Assembly (NCBI RefSeq): GCF_015762685.1
Contig: NZ_PEHF01000033.1
Location: 1-64,000 of the forward strand
Direction of reading: 5' to 3'
Source: Candidatus Symbiopectobacterium sp. 'North America'
GTDB taxonomy: Bacteria; Pseudomonadota; Gammaproteobacteria; Enterobacterales; Enterobacteriaceae
DNA: 64,000 nucleotides
Both the position numbers and the translations under genes were made by a program. Numbering within the stretch: the first letter of the stretch is position 1; the number at the start of each line of letters is the position of its first letter. Of the stretch, positions 39,427 to 51,203 are shown one piece after another. A model generated the notes under the pieces. That model did not search any database and was not told the DNA's origin. It saw only the letters and a list, made by a program, of their open reading frames with translations.

Positions 39427-42400
39427 ATGACATTTTCCCGTTCCAAAGCCGGTAATACACCTGCGCGCCCACCCCGTCAGGCATGGGTGTTGGAACCGCG
39501 CATGATGTTCGACGCCGCCGCCGTAGCCATCGCTGATGCCGTCGCGGCTCAGGTTATCGCGCCGACCGACAGCGCGCCGGGTGTGGATGCCACTCCCGCC
39601 CACGGTACGGTAACCATCAACGAAGGGGAAACCGGCTTTGCCGCCGTGGATCTGTTCAGTAAGGTGACTGTGTCCACTGACACCGGTGCGGATAGCAGCG
39701 GCAAGGAATTGACCGAATTAGTGATCACCGTCGATCGCGCCGGTGCCAATCAAGTGCTGATGATCGATGGCAGTGAAATTGCCCTGAAACCCACAACCAC
39801 CGGGAGCGATTCGACCCTCAACAACGGTTATAGCTATAAGGTCACCGTCAGCGGCGACACCACCACCATCACGCTGAGTATTGCCTCGTCAGAGGCTTTT
39901 CAACCCGAAAATGTTGCCACACTGATCGACGGCATTGCCTATAAACCACTGGACAGCACTGTGGCAAGTGGTGATGTCACTGTTACGCTGAAAAGTCTGA
40001 GCGATCAGGATGCTACCGCTACGCTGGATATTCACGCCACCGTGACGGTAGACAACAAGGTTAACGTGCCACCTGCGCTTTCCGGCAGCATATTACAGGA
40101 AGCGGAGGCCTTTACCGCAGGCACACTGGCAAAAGCGACGGAAATTGCCTATTCCGCAGATGGCAGCCATGTATATGCCGCCGGCTACGATAACACGATC
40201 ACCGTTTTCGCGGTTGACAGCACCGGGCGCTTAACCCAGCAGCAGAGTCTGGTGGTTGAAAACCTCGGCACCGTTAACCATCTGGTGTTCAGTGCCGATG
40301 GCAAATCGGTCTACACCATTGCCGGTAACGGTAACCTGATTCAACTGAGCGTTAACGACGGCGAGCTGACGTATGTCAGCACCACCAAGATGGAAGGCGG
40401 CAGCTCAACCGGTGGGCTGGCGATTTCTGATGACGGTAAACAAGTCTATGTGGATGCCAGCAGCAACAACGAACGCGCGGTGAATGTCTACAACCGTGAT
40501 GAAAATGGCGCATTAACACCGGGGCAGAAACTGGAAGCCCACCGTAACGGTATGATTGCCACCTCCGGTGACTATGTCTATGTGCTCCACAGCGGCGCCT
40601 CGTTCATCGCTCCCCACGAGATCAAGGTATATCAGCGTAATGCAACGACTGGCACATTGACGCTGATCGATGACCTTATTCTCACTAAAACAGGGCAAAG
40701 TGCCGTCGACTACGCGCTGACCACCTCCAACGATGGCACGCTGCTGTACGTCGGTGACCCAACCAGCGCCAATATCCTTATTTACCAACTGGGCAGCGAC
40801 AACAAGCTGGCCCTGATCAACACCGTCACCAGCGACAAAATTGGCAGCCTGACGCTGAGCAGCGATGGCACCCAGCTTTATGCCGCGACCACGACGGGCA
40901 CGGTGAATATTTACGCCGTGGGCGAAAATGGCAGCCTGACGCCCACCGGCAGCAGCACCGGCACGACCAACGGCGGCGACATCGCCGTCTCTGCCGATGG
41001 CAACTCCATTCTGGTTTCTGGTAACGGCATCAGCCGCTATTCGCCCATCCAAACGCTGTTGCGCGGTGGAGAAATTACGCTGGCACACGGCTTGACGCTA
41101 TCTGATGCCAACAATGACCGTCTGGTAGACGGCAATGGGGATTATAACGGCACCACGTTAACGCTTTCCCGCGCAACCGACGTACAAGCCGACGACCAGT
41201 TCGGCTTTGCGCAAGGCAGTGGCCTGCAACTGATCGATGGGAAAGTGATGAAAGGCGATACCGCGATTGCCACCTTCAGCCAAAGTGCAGGCACGCTCAC
41301 CCTCACCTTCCTGGTGGGTGCCAGTAAAGCCGATGCCAATGCGGTATTGCACCAGATCACCTACAGCAACACCGGGGCCGACACCAATGGCACGCTGGTG
41401 AAACTGGCCCTGCGCGCCAATGACGGCAAGGCAGACAGCCAAACGGTCACATTGGATGTACTGATCACCAACAATACCGCCCCAACGCTCGATGCCACTA
41501 CCATTGGCAACAAGACCTATGATACCCATGGCACGGTGGTCAATCCGTTTATCAATACCACGATCAGCGCCGGTGAGATCGGCCAGTAAATTATCGAACT
41601 GACGTTGACCATTGAGGGCGTAGACAACGCTGCGAATGAATTTATTGTCATTGCTGGCACGCGCATCGATCTGGCGAGCGAAAGCAGCGGTCAGGCCGGT
41701 CACTATCACTACACATACACTCGTAACTACGAAACAGGCACACTGACGATCAGCCATGAAGCGGGCGTAACCTCCGCTGCGGCACAAACGCTGGTCAACG
41801 GTATCGCTTACGTCAATGACACCGAACAGGCCACTACGGGCACACGCACTATAACGCTGACCAGCTTGCGCGATAACGGTGGCACCGAAGGTGAGGGGAA
41901 CGACACCGGCGATCTGGCAATCAGCGCCACCATCGCGTTGGCCATCAATAATCCTCCCGGGTGGCAAAACAACATCACCAACCCCGATGCCACGCTCTAC
42001 TACAACAATGGCACGCTGAGCGGATACGGTGAATACGTCACGGCGATCGCTGTGTCGGCGGATGGCAAAACGCTGTTGGTCAGCGGCAGCGACGGAGCCA
42101 ATGCGGGTGGTAACAGCACGCTGCGCATCTATAGCCGTGACAGCACGACCGGTGAATTAACCCTGGTGCAAACCTTTATTCAGGGTGAGAGCGACAACCC
42201 GGATACAGCAGCCATTGAAGCCAACGGCCTCAGTGGTATCAACACGATGACGATGCATGGCAGCGATTTGTACGTCGCCGGTCACAGCGGCGATGCGGCT
42301 ACCTACTCACTGGTGCGCTTCACCTACGATGCCACCACTGGCCAATACACCTACGCGGGGATCGTCGCCACCCAAGGGGTGGACGGTGCGACAGGGCTGG

Positions 42401-45400
42401 ATGCACAGATCACCGAAATCGTGATTTCAGCGGATGGCACATCGCTCTATACCATCAACGGCCTGACGACGATTGATGGCTCTACCGGCAAATCGGTGTT
42501 AGCCCAATTCGCTCGCGATCCGGATACCGGTGCCCTCACCTATTTAGGCGAGTATCAAGGGGGTTCCGCAACGCTCGGCATGAATGCGCCAAGCGGCATA
42601 ATCATCTCCGGGGATGGCAAATCGGTTTACGTTGCCAACAGCAGCAACAGCAGAAACAGCACAACAGCAGAAACAGCACAACAGCACAACAGCACAACAG
42701 CACAACAGCACAACAGCACAACAGCACAACAGCACAACAGCACAACAGCACAACAGCACAACAGCACAACAGCACAACAGCATGATCACCGTGTTTTCTC
42801 GCGATACGCAAACCGGAAAACTGACTTACGTCGGCCTGATCAATGATGCCAGCATTAGCGCCTATCCTGACAGCGCTGCGTGTCCCAGCGATAATCGCTA
42901 TTTAGCCAATCTGCAAGACATTACCCTCTCCCCCGACGGCAATTTTGTTTATGTCGGTTCCGGGCAACAGGCCACGTTGTCCATTTTCAGCCGCAACGCC
43001 AGCGATGGCAGTTTGACCTATGTCGGCACGCTGGACCTCTATAACAAGGGCTATACCCCCGTCAATGCGCTTTCCGTACGCGAGTTGGTTATCTCTCAAG
43101 ACGGCACAGCACTTTATGTTGGCATGAACGGCGGCTCAGTACTGGTGTTTAGTCGCGATGCCGTTACCGGTGCTCTGACGTTTGTCAGCGCACTCAATAC
43201 CGGATCGCGCACCAACCACATTGCGGTCAGTGCGGATGGGCTTAATCTCTACAGCGGACGCAGTTCCGGCGGCACCGGGTTGGCGATCGTTTCTGCATTG
43301 CCGAATGCGACTTACACCACCAATGGATCAACGCGCTTCGCTGAGGGATTACACTTCTCCGATGTCGATGCGGATCAAATCACGGATTACAAAGGCACGA
43401 CTCTGACCCTCAATCGCGCCAGCGGTGCCTCGGCAGACGATCAATTCGGTTTTAAGAATGGTTCCGGGTTGCGTCTGGAAAACAGCACCATCATGAAGGG
43501 CAAGACAACCATTGCCACCTTCGCAACGCAGGATGGCGTACTGACCATCACCTTTAGCGCTAATGTGGACAACGCCACCGCCAATCAGGTATTGAAGCAG
43601 GTCATGTACCTTAACACTGGTACCGAAGCGCCCGCGCGGATTGATCTGAACATCGCCGTGCTCGATAGCGGCGGCAAATCTGCCACAACCACCGTGGCGC
43701 TGCTGCTAACCGACCCACCGGTTGAACCCACGCTAAATGCAGAAGGTAAGCAGACCACCACCATCATCTCTACCAGCGGCCTGCCCGCAGCGGTCGATCT
43801 GTTCGATAATGTGGATGTAGGACTCGGCAGCGCGGGCGCTGCGCTCTCTGAACTGACCTTCACGATCAACCGTTCCGGCACCCATGAAACGCTGGTGATT
43901 GATGGCACCGCCATCTCGTTGACCGGCAGCGAAGGCGAGACAGCGCAAGGCCATCACTATAAGGTGACGGTTAATGATGGCACCACCACCATCACCCTCA
44001 CACTTAAGGGTGACAACAATACGACAGATACAGTAAACACCCTGATCGACACGCTCCAATATCAGGTTACCAGCAGCGATGTCGCACAGGGCGCAGTCAC
44101 CGTCACCCTGACACAGTTGGTTGATGCCGAAAATAATACCACCACACTCGATATCCACAGCACCGTTGCCGTGCTCGATACACGTTTGACGCCGCATCTG
44201 GGTGCCGAAACCGGCGCACTCGATTATGACAGTCTGTTCGATGTGAAAGACGAGCAAGGCAACTCGATCTTTACCGGCGTTCAGGGTATCACGGTGGTGG
44301 AGGATAAAATCTACCTGGTTCGCACACACTGCGATTGGGTTTATGACGAAACAACAGGCACCGGACAGGACGTTGAGTCCAACGTTCTGTATCTGGTCGA
44401 GAGTGATACCGACGGCACGCTCTACATGACCAAAAGCACTGACATCACCGGCTTGACGGACGCGGCACAAGTACGCGTTTCCAGCGATGGCAACAGCCTG
44501 TATGTCATTGATGCGGATAATATCGCGCTATTCGATGCCAACGATTTGCATGAAATTGGCGCCGTTGGCGGCGATCTCGACATGGTACGCGATGTGTTGG
44601 CACAGGGCGATAAAGTCTACCTCACCAGTGGCGATAGCCTGCTGGTGTTTACCCGCAGTGGAGAGACATTGACGCTCACCACAACACTCACCGACGCTGG
44701 AGATACCGGCCTGCAACTCGACGGGGCCAATGCCTTAACGCTGTCACCAGATGGCAAAACGCTGTTTGTCGCGACGTCCGGCGGTAAGCGGGTTTAGCGT
44801 CGGCGATGACGGCACCCTGACCTACAAGCAATCTATCGCCGGATCGACGGCCAGTGAGGAGGGTTACTACGCGTCTGCCATCACGATTTTACCCGACGGG
44901 AAATCGCTGTATGTAGTGGATAACAACACCTCGTTGCATATCTTTGCGATAGCACAAGATGGCACGCTCACTGCAACATCCACCCTGGCGATTGGCGAAG
45001 ATGCCACCAGTGTCAAGCAGGTGCTGGTCTCCCCCGATGGTACCTCCGTGGTGATCACCGGAGAACTGGGTCGCAGCGAAAATTATAACACCTACAGCGT
45101 TATTCTCTATGCACGCGCTAGCGACGGTAGCCTGACACAGCTTCAGGCGGTGGAAGGTTTTGGCGATATAGCTAACTACAATGGCACAACGTTAAACGAA
45201 GTGCACTATGCGTCATTCAGTGCCGATGGCAAACAGTTGTACCTCACGGGAACCCTGAATTACGGTACGCCGGAAGGGATCATTGTTCTCGATCTCATTC
45301 CCAGCAGCGAAACCTTTACGGAAAGAGGCGATGCTGTCGCTCTGATCCCCAGCGGAACCTTGTCTGCCCCCGTCAACGATCAAAGCAGCTATCAAGGTGC

Positions 45401-47284
45401 CACGCTGGTGATTGAACGCACCGGCGGTGCACAGGCTGGAAATCGGTTAGGGCTTTCCGCTGGCAGCGGTCTGACCCTGGCGGAAGATGGCAAGATCTCT
45501 CTGGGAGACAAGGCGATCGCCAATGCCACGACCGATGCCAATGGCAAACTGACCCTCACTTTCCTGGCAGGCGTCACGCAAGCGGAAGCACAGCAGGTGC
45601 TGCGAGCTATTACTTATCAGTCCACCAGTAACGACCCGACGGCTGCTGGCACTGAGGCCACTTTCCGTATCCATTTCAATGATGGGCAAGATCATACGGC
45701 GGAGTTCACTACTGTGGTGAATCTCGTCGGCATTAACGATCCGGCAGTGGTCAGCACAGAACCAGTGAACTCAACCTACGTACCGGGCAACGATGCGATC
45801 ACATTGTTCAAAAATACGGTCATAGACACCATTGAAACTGGCCAAAAAATCCATCGGGTAGAGATTTCCGTTTCCCCAGCCAGTGTAGGTGATGTGCTGC
45901 ATGTAGAGGGGGGGAGATTTTGCTCGACAAGACCATCGACTATCAGGCTTTTGTTGGTGAAAGCGGAATGGAACACCGCGTCAGTGTCAGCAACGGCGTT
46001 GCCACCGTGACGCTGTATGTTGCGCGTGATGGAGCCAGCACCGCACAGTTGATCGATGGTATCACCTATAGCCACAGCGACGCAGAGGCTACGGGTAGCC
46101 GCACGGTGGGCCTGACCGTTTATGAGGAGGGGGACTGGCGGCAGGATCTTAAGACTGAATTCAGCGAAAAAACCGTCATCGCCTTCAAAGGCAGTGACGT
46201 CCCCGAAAACAGTGCCCCAGTCTACAACGATAACGCCGGGCTGAATCTGGGCACACTGCAAGCGGGCAGCGCGTATCACTACACCTTGCCGGCAAACCTG
46301 TTCACCGATGCCGATAACGACACGCTGACCTGGAGCGTCAGGGGTTTGCCAAACGGGCTGAATTTTGATGTGGCAAGCCGCACCATTTCGGGAACGCCTA
46401 CCACATCAGGCACATTTACCGTGGTGCTCACAGCCAGTGATGGCAACGCGCAAGCCACGCACTCGCTCAACGTAACCGTTGCGCAAGCCCCTGTGGAACC
46501 GCAACCAGAAACGCCTGATAGCTCAGCCCCGGCCCCAGTGATCCTGACGACCTCATCAGCAAGCGTACCTGATGTGTTGAATGAACGGGAGCAGGAACAG
46601 CCCTTAAGCGCGATCGTGGCGGCACTGTCTCAAGCACCTTCACCGACAGCGGCACACACTCAATTACCGGCGCGATTTGCGGCAATGCAGTCTCACTCAG
46701 CAGCAGAACGCACCGCTGCACCGTGGGTGCTCGATCCCGTGATGCAAACGCTACTCCCACCGCTGGAAACGGTGAATTTTGCCGCGCGCGGCAACGCGGT
46801 TCAGCGTGACAGCACGCCGGGGCAAGCGACGGATTCAGCGCTGTTCCAGCGCGTACCCGGTCAAACCACGTCATTGGAATCGGCCTACAGCAGCCTACAG
46901 GGATCGTTGCAGCTCGCCAATGGTCGTCCTCTGCCCGCCTGGATTCAGTTTGATGCCCGCAGCGGTCAGCTACGCATCACCGATCCTGACGCCGTGCAGG
47001 TAAACCAGATCCAGCTGGCACTGAGCGCGCAGACGGCAGACGGCGCGCGTCGCACGATACCTGTCACGTTGCAAACCGGACACGAGGCATCGGCAAGTCA
47101 GCCAACGGATCGCGGTGCTTCCACCGCGTTGCCGCCGTTACCGGACGAAAGCGTGCAGGACAACTGCATTGAAATCGCATTGCCCACGGGAAAAACCGCG
47201 TTTAGCGAGCAGCTTAGCGCACCGCGTGCCGAGCAGGATGCTCTGCTGGCCGCACTGAGTGAATTGAGCCGTCTGCGCGCGTGA
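39427..47284 (+). pseudogene. Giant LEPR-type beta-propeller/Ig-like surface protein
   Basis: About 2,620 codons. The N-terminus carries WVLEPRMMFDAAA, the LEPR motif typical of very large exported adhesin-like proteins. Then come four copies of an Ig-like module (for example ELTELVITVDRAGANQVLMI, SELTFTINRSGTHETLVIDG), three YVTN-like beta-propellers (repeated LSPDGK.LYVA strands) and three copies of a module with ADDQFGF.GSGL. A cadherin-like domain (LTWSVRGLPNGLNFD, ISGTPTTSGTF) precedes an Ala/Pro-rich tail. Lesions: TAA at 41587-41589; an 8-bp tandem array (42672-42782) that sets the wrong frame; a frameshift near 44783; loss of one G in a G run near 45910-45916. It follows tadG by 85 bp and precedes a secretion gene set. 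Cell-surface or extracellular location is inferred. Confidence 0.8.
42672..42782 (+). repeat. Octanucleotide microsatellite (AACAGCAC)n in coding frame
   Basis: Thirteen perfect copies of AACAGCAC plus seven bases of a fourteenth, preceded by degenerate units from about 42653. The array lies between AACAGCAGCAACAGCA and TGATCACC, which without it would read VANSSNSMITVFSRD, a normal propeller junction. The inserted length is 130 bp, not a multiple of three, so the downstream reading frame is off; gaining one unit (138 bp) or losing two would join the frames. The classic form of a slipped-strand phase-variation tract. Confidence 0.85.
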
Positions 47285-47389
47285 CAGATGCGGGACATAT
47301 TGCAGCATTTAACCATACGTTCAGTCGGTTGCGGGCCGTTTAGCCCACAGTCGACAGAGAATAAACCCATTACAAGAGGGAATAATCCG

Positions 47390-49154
47390 GTGAATCAGCA
47401 CACAGCCACTTTCTGGGATAGCCAGCACCACCACCATCAGCCTGTCACTGCCGTGCGGCAACGGCTTTCTGGCACCAAAGCACTGCGTATCGCCGTCGCC
47501 CTTGCCTGTATCGGGCTGGCGGGCTGCGCCGTCAAACCGGAACCGATCACCACCGAGCAGCAGGTGGCACAGGCTCTGAGCGACAGAACGCAGATGTTCG
47601 CCAATCAGGAGCCGGTACGTGGCACCATTACGCTGGAAGAAGCCATTGCGCGTGCGTTGAAATACAACCTGCAACAGCGCGTGGCGCTGCTGGAACAGGC
47701 CATGGAAGATAACCTGCTTGGCGTCCAGAATCTAGATATGCTGCTGCCTAAACTGACTGCCCGTGCCGGGATGCAAACCCGCGACAGCGTTGCGGCGTCC
47801 AGCAGCAAATCAATCTCCAGCGGGCGGGAATCGCTGGAACCCTCCACCAGTCAGGATCAGACCACGCACACTGCCGATCTCTCGTTGAGCTGGAACGTGT
47901 TGGATTTCGGTATCAGCTACTTTAACGCCAAGGTGCAGGCCAACAAATAGCTGGCAGCAGAAGAGCGCAGCCGTCGCGTGGTGGCAGATATCACCCGGCA
48001 GGTGCGCACCGCCTACTGGGAAGCCGCCACCGCCCAGCGTTTACAACCGGAAGTCACCACCGCGCTGACGCAGGCTCGTCAGACACTGGACTATGCGCGT
48101 CAGACCGAACAACAACGGTTGCTGGCTCCGGTGGAAGCGCTGCGCTTCCAGAAAAACATGCTGGAGATGGTGCGCCAGCTAGAGATCGTCGACAGCGACC
48201 TGGTGGTGGCGAAATCGCGTCTGGCTGCGCTGATGAACCTGCCGCCCTCCAGCAAGTTTAACGTTGTGGTGCCGAGTGAAAGCAGTCTGGTGGCACCAAA
48301 GATCGTCTATTCACTCGACGATCTGGAAAACTTCTCCATGGTAAAACGCCCCGAGGTGCGCGAAGAGGGCTATCTGGCGCGTAACAGCGTGCTGGAAACC
48401 CGCAATATCGCTGCTGGGCCTGCTGCCGGGCGTTTCGCTGTTTGCCGGTGTGAACAGTGACAGCAACAGCTATCTGGTGAATCAGCAATGGGCCAGCGCC
48501 GGAGTTCAAGTCAGCGGCAATCTGCTTAACGTGTTGTCCTGGTCGTCGGTAAAACGTGCCGGTGAAGCCAATGAAGATCTGGCCGGAGTGCGCCGTCAGG
48601 CATTGCGTATGGCTGTACTGACGCAGGTGAACGTGGCCTGGCAGGAATACCAACAGAGCACACGCATGTTTGGGCGTTATCAGGAACTGGCGCGCATCCA
48701 GCGTGGCATCCTGAATCAGACGGCACTGAGCGTACAGCACCGGGCCGAGACGCAGATGGAACAGGTGCGGGTCAGCACCGAAACCATTCTCACCACGCGC
48801 GCACGCGATCGCAGCTTTGCCGACGTACAGAACGCGTTGGGCGCGGTCTACCAAGCGGCGGGGCTGGACGTGCTGCCGGATAACGTCAACGATGTCAGCC
48901 TGGCCGCATTGAGCAACAGCATCGCCCGCACCACGGGCACGCTGGAAAAAGGCGGTGTCGCCGTGCCGCGCCTGTCGCTGGCAGCGGCTGCGCCCGTGGC
49001 ACCTGTAGTCGCGCCCCACCCGGCCCCTTTGCCAACCACAGCCACGGCGATCACTCCCGCCCCCACAACAGCATCAGCAGCCAAACCGTATCGCGTGGTC
49101 AACACCGATATGTGGGATAACCTGCAATCCCTTCAGGCGGGAGGCACACGGTAA
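47390..49154 (+). pseudogene. TolC-family outer-membrane lipoprotein, broken
   Basis: Outer-membrane efflux protein with a lipobox (ACIGLAGC) and a TolC-like coiled-coil body (ITLEEAIARALKYNLQQRVALLEQ, SLSWNVLDFGISYFNAKVQANK). TAG at 47948-47950 interrupts before LAAEERSRR (CAG to TAG), and an extra base near 48408-48412 breaks the frame, whose correct continuation is SLLGLLPGVSLFAGVN. It ends with a Pro/Ala-rich linker and the tail VNTDMWDNLQSLQAG at 49154. GTG at 47390 is chosen because a GAGGG lies upstream and a signal peptide follows. The stop overlaps the adaptor gene (TAATG). Confidence 0.83.
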
Positions 49155-49857
49155 TGATGAGCAGCATGATTCGACCGCTGCTGCTGGCAAGCACGCTGGC
49201 TCTGCCCCTGTGGGGGCAGGCCGCGTAGGGTGACATTCGCGTTCAGCTCAGCGCACAGCGCTATAGCGTACTATCGAGCGAAATTGCCGGTAAAATCACC
49301 GATATCACCGTGAAAGAAGGTGAACACTTTAAGCAGGGAGATACCCTGCTGACCTTCGACTGTACGGTGCTGCGTGAGAAATTGAACTACTCCAGCGCGG
49401 CGGAAAACGCCTCGCGTAAAAAGCTGGCTATCGCCGACCGCCTCGACAAGCTCAATGCCATCAGTCTGTCAGAAGTGGATCAGGCACGCTCCACGGTCAC
49501 CATGGCACAGGCGGAAAGCGGCGTGAATCGTGCCATGTTGCAACGTTGCACCATCAAAGCGCCCTTCTCTGGGCGCGTCACCGAAACCAAGGTCAAACGT
49601 TGGGAGTCCGTACCGGAAGGCAAGGAGCTACTGGCTATCTATGACGACAGCGCCTTTGAGTTGGAGATGATCGTGCCTTCTCGCTGGATGAAATTGGATT
49701 AACCTACCCGGCGGAGATTAGTCGTATCTCCTCCTCGGTGGAACCGGTGAGTCAGTCAGTGAAAGTGTTTGGACGTTTGGCCCTGCCGAGCGCGGGCTTA
49801 CTGCCGGCCATGAGTGGTGTCACGCGGATAGCGCCGCCAGATGGCATCACTCCATGA
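49154..49857 (+). pseudogene. Periplasmic adaptor protein, broken
   Basis: Membrane-fusion/adaptor protein of the HlyD/RND-adaptor type. Signal peptide (PLLLASTLALPLWGQAA), then TAG at 49226-49228, then a lipoyl half-motif ITDITVKEGEHFKQGDTLLTFD, a helical hairpin and the matching half LQRCTIKAPFSGRVTE. The frame is lost at about 49690 by one A missing from an A run (ATGAAATTGG; with four As it reads MKIGLTYPAEISRI) and ends at TGA 49855-49857, overlapping the next gene (ATGA). About 234 codons, short for the family. Confidence 0.82.
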
Positions 49858-51203
49858 TCAGTCCGACCGCCGCGTCGGCGGCGCATACTGAGCAAGACCC
49901 ACAGCTCAGGCTATTGTCCGAATTGCTGCAACTGCAACTGCAACTGCAACGGCGCGCTCGCGCGCGTGAAACGGCGGATGAATTGGCGTTTTTCATCGTC
50001 AATGAAACCCATTCGCTGGTAAAATATCGTCAGGCGTTGTTGTGGAGCAATGATCAGCAACGGTTACAGGCGGTCTCGGGATTGGCATCGCTCGATCACA
50101 ATGCGCCTTTTAGCATCACCTTTAGCCGGTGGTGCCGTCAGTGGCAGGCAGAACAGCGTCAGAGCAGCACGCTACGCTGTCAGGATCTGCCGGTTGAGGA
50201 TCAGGCGTTGTGGCATGAGCATCTGCCCGAACACCTGTTGTGGCTGCCATTGCGAACCGCACAGGGTGAAACCTCACTGGCGCTGATTCTGGCGCGCGAA
50301 ACGCCGTGGCTGGCACCAGAAATCCTGTTGCTGGACACGCTGGCAGAACCTTACGCCCACGCGTGGTCCAGCTTGCATAAACAGCGCCGTCCTACGCCGA
50401 CACACCCGAAAAAACGCCGCATGATGCTGTTTGGCACCGTAGCATTGGCGTTAATCATGCTGATCCCGGTGCGCCAATCCGTGCTGGCCCCGGCAGAGAT
50501 TGTGGCGCATCAACCGGTGATGGTGCGTGCGCCTGTCGCTGGCGTGGTAGACGATATTCTGGTGCGCCTCAATCAGCCCCTGGCGCGGCTGGATGCACGT
50601 GAACTGGAAAACCGACTGGAAGCCGCGCGCCAGACGTTTGCCACCGCCGACGCCCAGTATCGTCAGGAACAACAACAGGCGCTGTTTGATGCCAACAGCA
50701 AGGCCAGTCTGGCGGTTCTGCAAAGCCGCCGCGAGCAGGCGCAAAGCGAGCGAGACTTTCTCCTGCGCCAACTGGAGCGTATGCAGTTGACCTCACCGCG
50801 CGACGGCGTGGCGGTGTTTGATGATGCTAGCGAATGGATTGGCCGTTCAGTGGCGGTCGGAGAGCGGATCATGATGGTCGCCGATCCAAAAGATGTGGAA
50901 CTGGAGATCCAACTGCCTGCCGCGGATGCAATTGCGCTGGAAACCGGCGCAGATGTGCGACTATTCCTGAATGTCGCCCCCAATGCCGCTCAGGAGGCGC
51001 AACTGACGCAAATAGGTTATCGTGCGGCGCTCACACCGGATAACGTAATGGCCTACCGCCTGCGCGCCCGCTTTACCGAGGACGATGCGCAACGGCGCGT
51101 CGGGCTAAAAGGCACAGCCAAGCTGTACGGTAAGCGCACGCTGCTGGTCGCTTACCTGCTGCGTAAACCGCTGGCGACGCTACGCGTCTGGCTGGGGGTC
51201 TGA
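49854..51203 (+). CDS. GAF-like/HlyD-type membrane adaptor
   Basis: 449 aa. Residues 1-170 look like a GAF-type sensory domain (ADELAFFIVNETHSLVKYRQALLW, LLWLPLRTAQGETSLALILA), then a membrane helix about 191-206, then a HlyD-type periplasmic arm (VMVRAPVAGVVDDILV, a coiled coil QSERDFLLRQLERMQ, and LTSPRDGVAVFDDASEWIGR). The first lipoyl half reads LVRLNQPLARLDARELE, about six residues shorter than the equivalent turn in the neighbouring adaptors, suggesting a small in-frame deletion. It overlaps the preceding adaptor (ATGA) and touches the M50 gene. Open frame, so only possibly functional. A GAF domain on an adaptor suggests a signal-gated transport step. Confidence 0.78.
   Translation: MISPTAASAAHTEQDPQLRLLSELLQLQLQLQRRARARETADELAFFIVNETHSLVKYRQALLWSNDQQRLQAVSGLASLDHNAPFSITFSRWCRQWQAEQRQSSTLRCQDLPVEDQALWHEHLPEHLLWLPLRTAQGETSLALILARETPWLAPEILLLDTLAEPYAHAWSSLHKQRRPTPTHPKKRRMMLFGTVALALIMLIPVRQSVLAPAEIVAHQPVMVRAPVAGVVDDILVRLNQPLARLDARELENRLEAARQTFATADAQYRQEQQQALFDANSKASLAVLQSRREQAQSERDFLLRQLERMQLTSPRDGVAVFDDASEWIGRSVAVGERIMMVADPKDVELEIQLPAADAIALETGADVRLFLNVAPNAAQEAQLTQIGYRAALTPDNVMAYRLRARFTEDDAQRRVGLKGTAKLYGKRTLLVAYLLRKPLATLRVWLGV

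Noticed and set aside
42653-42782. CRISPR array
   Set aside because: Units are 8 bp with no spacers; it is a microsatellite.
42544-42811. Minus-strand frames encoding a CCAVVLLC-type repeat
   Set aside because: Pure artefact of the octanucleotide array read backwards; no start signal or context.
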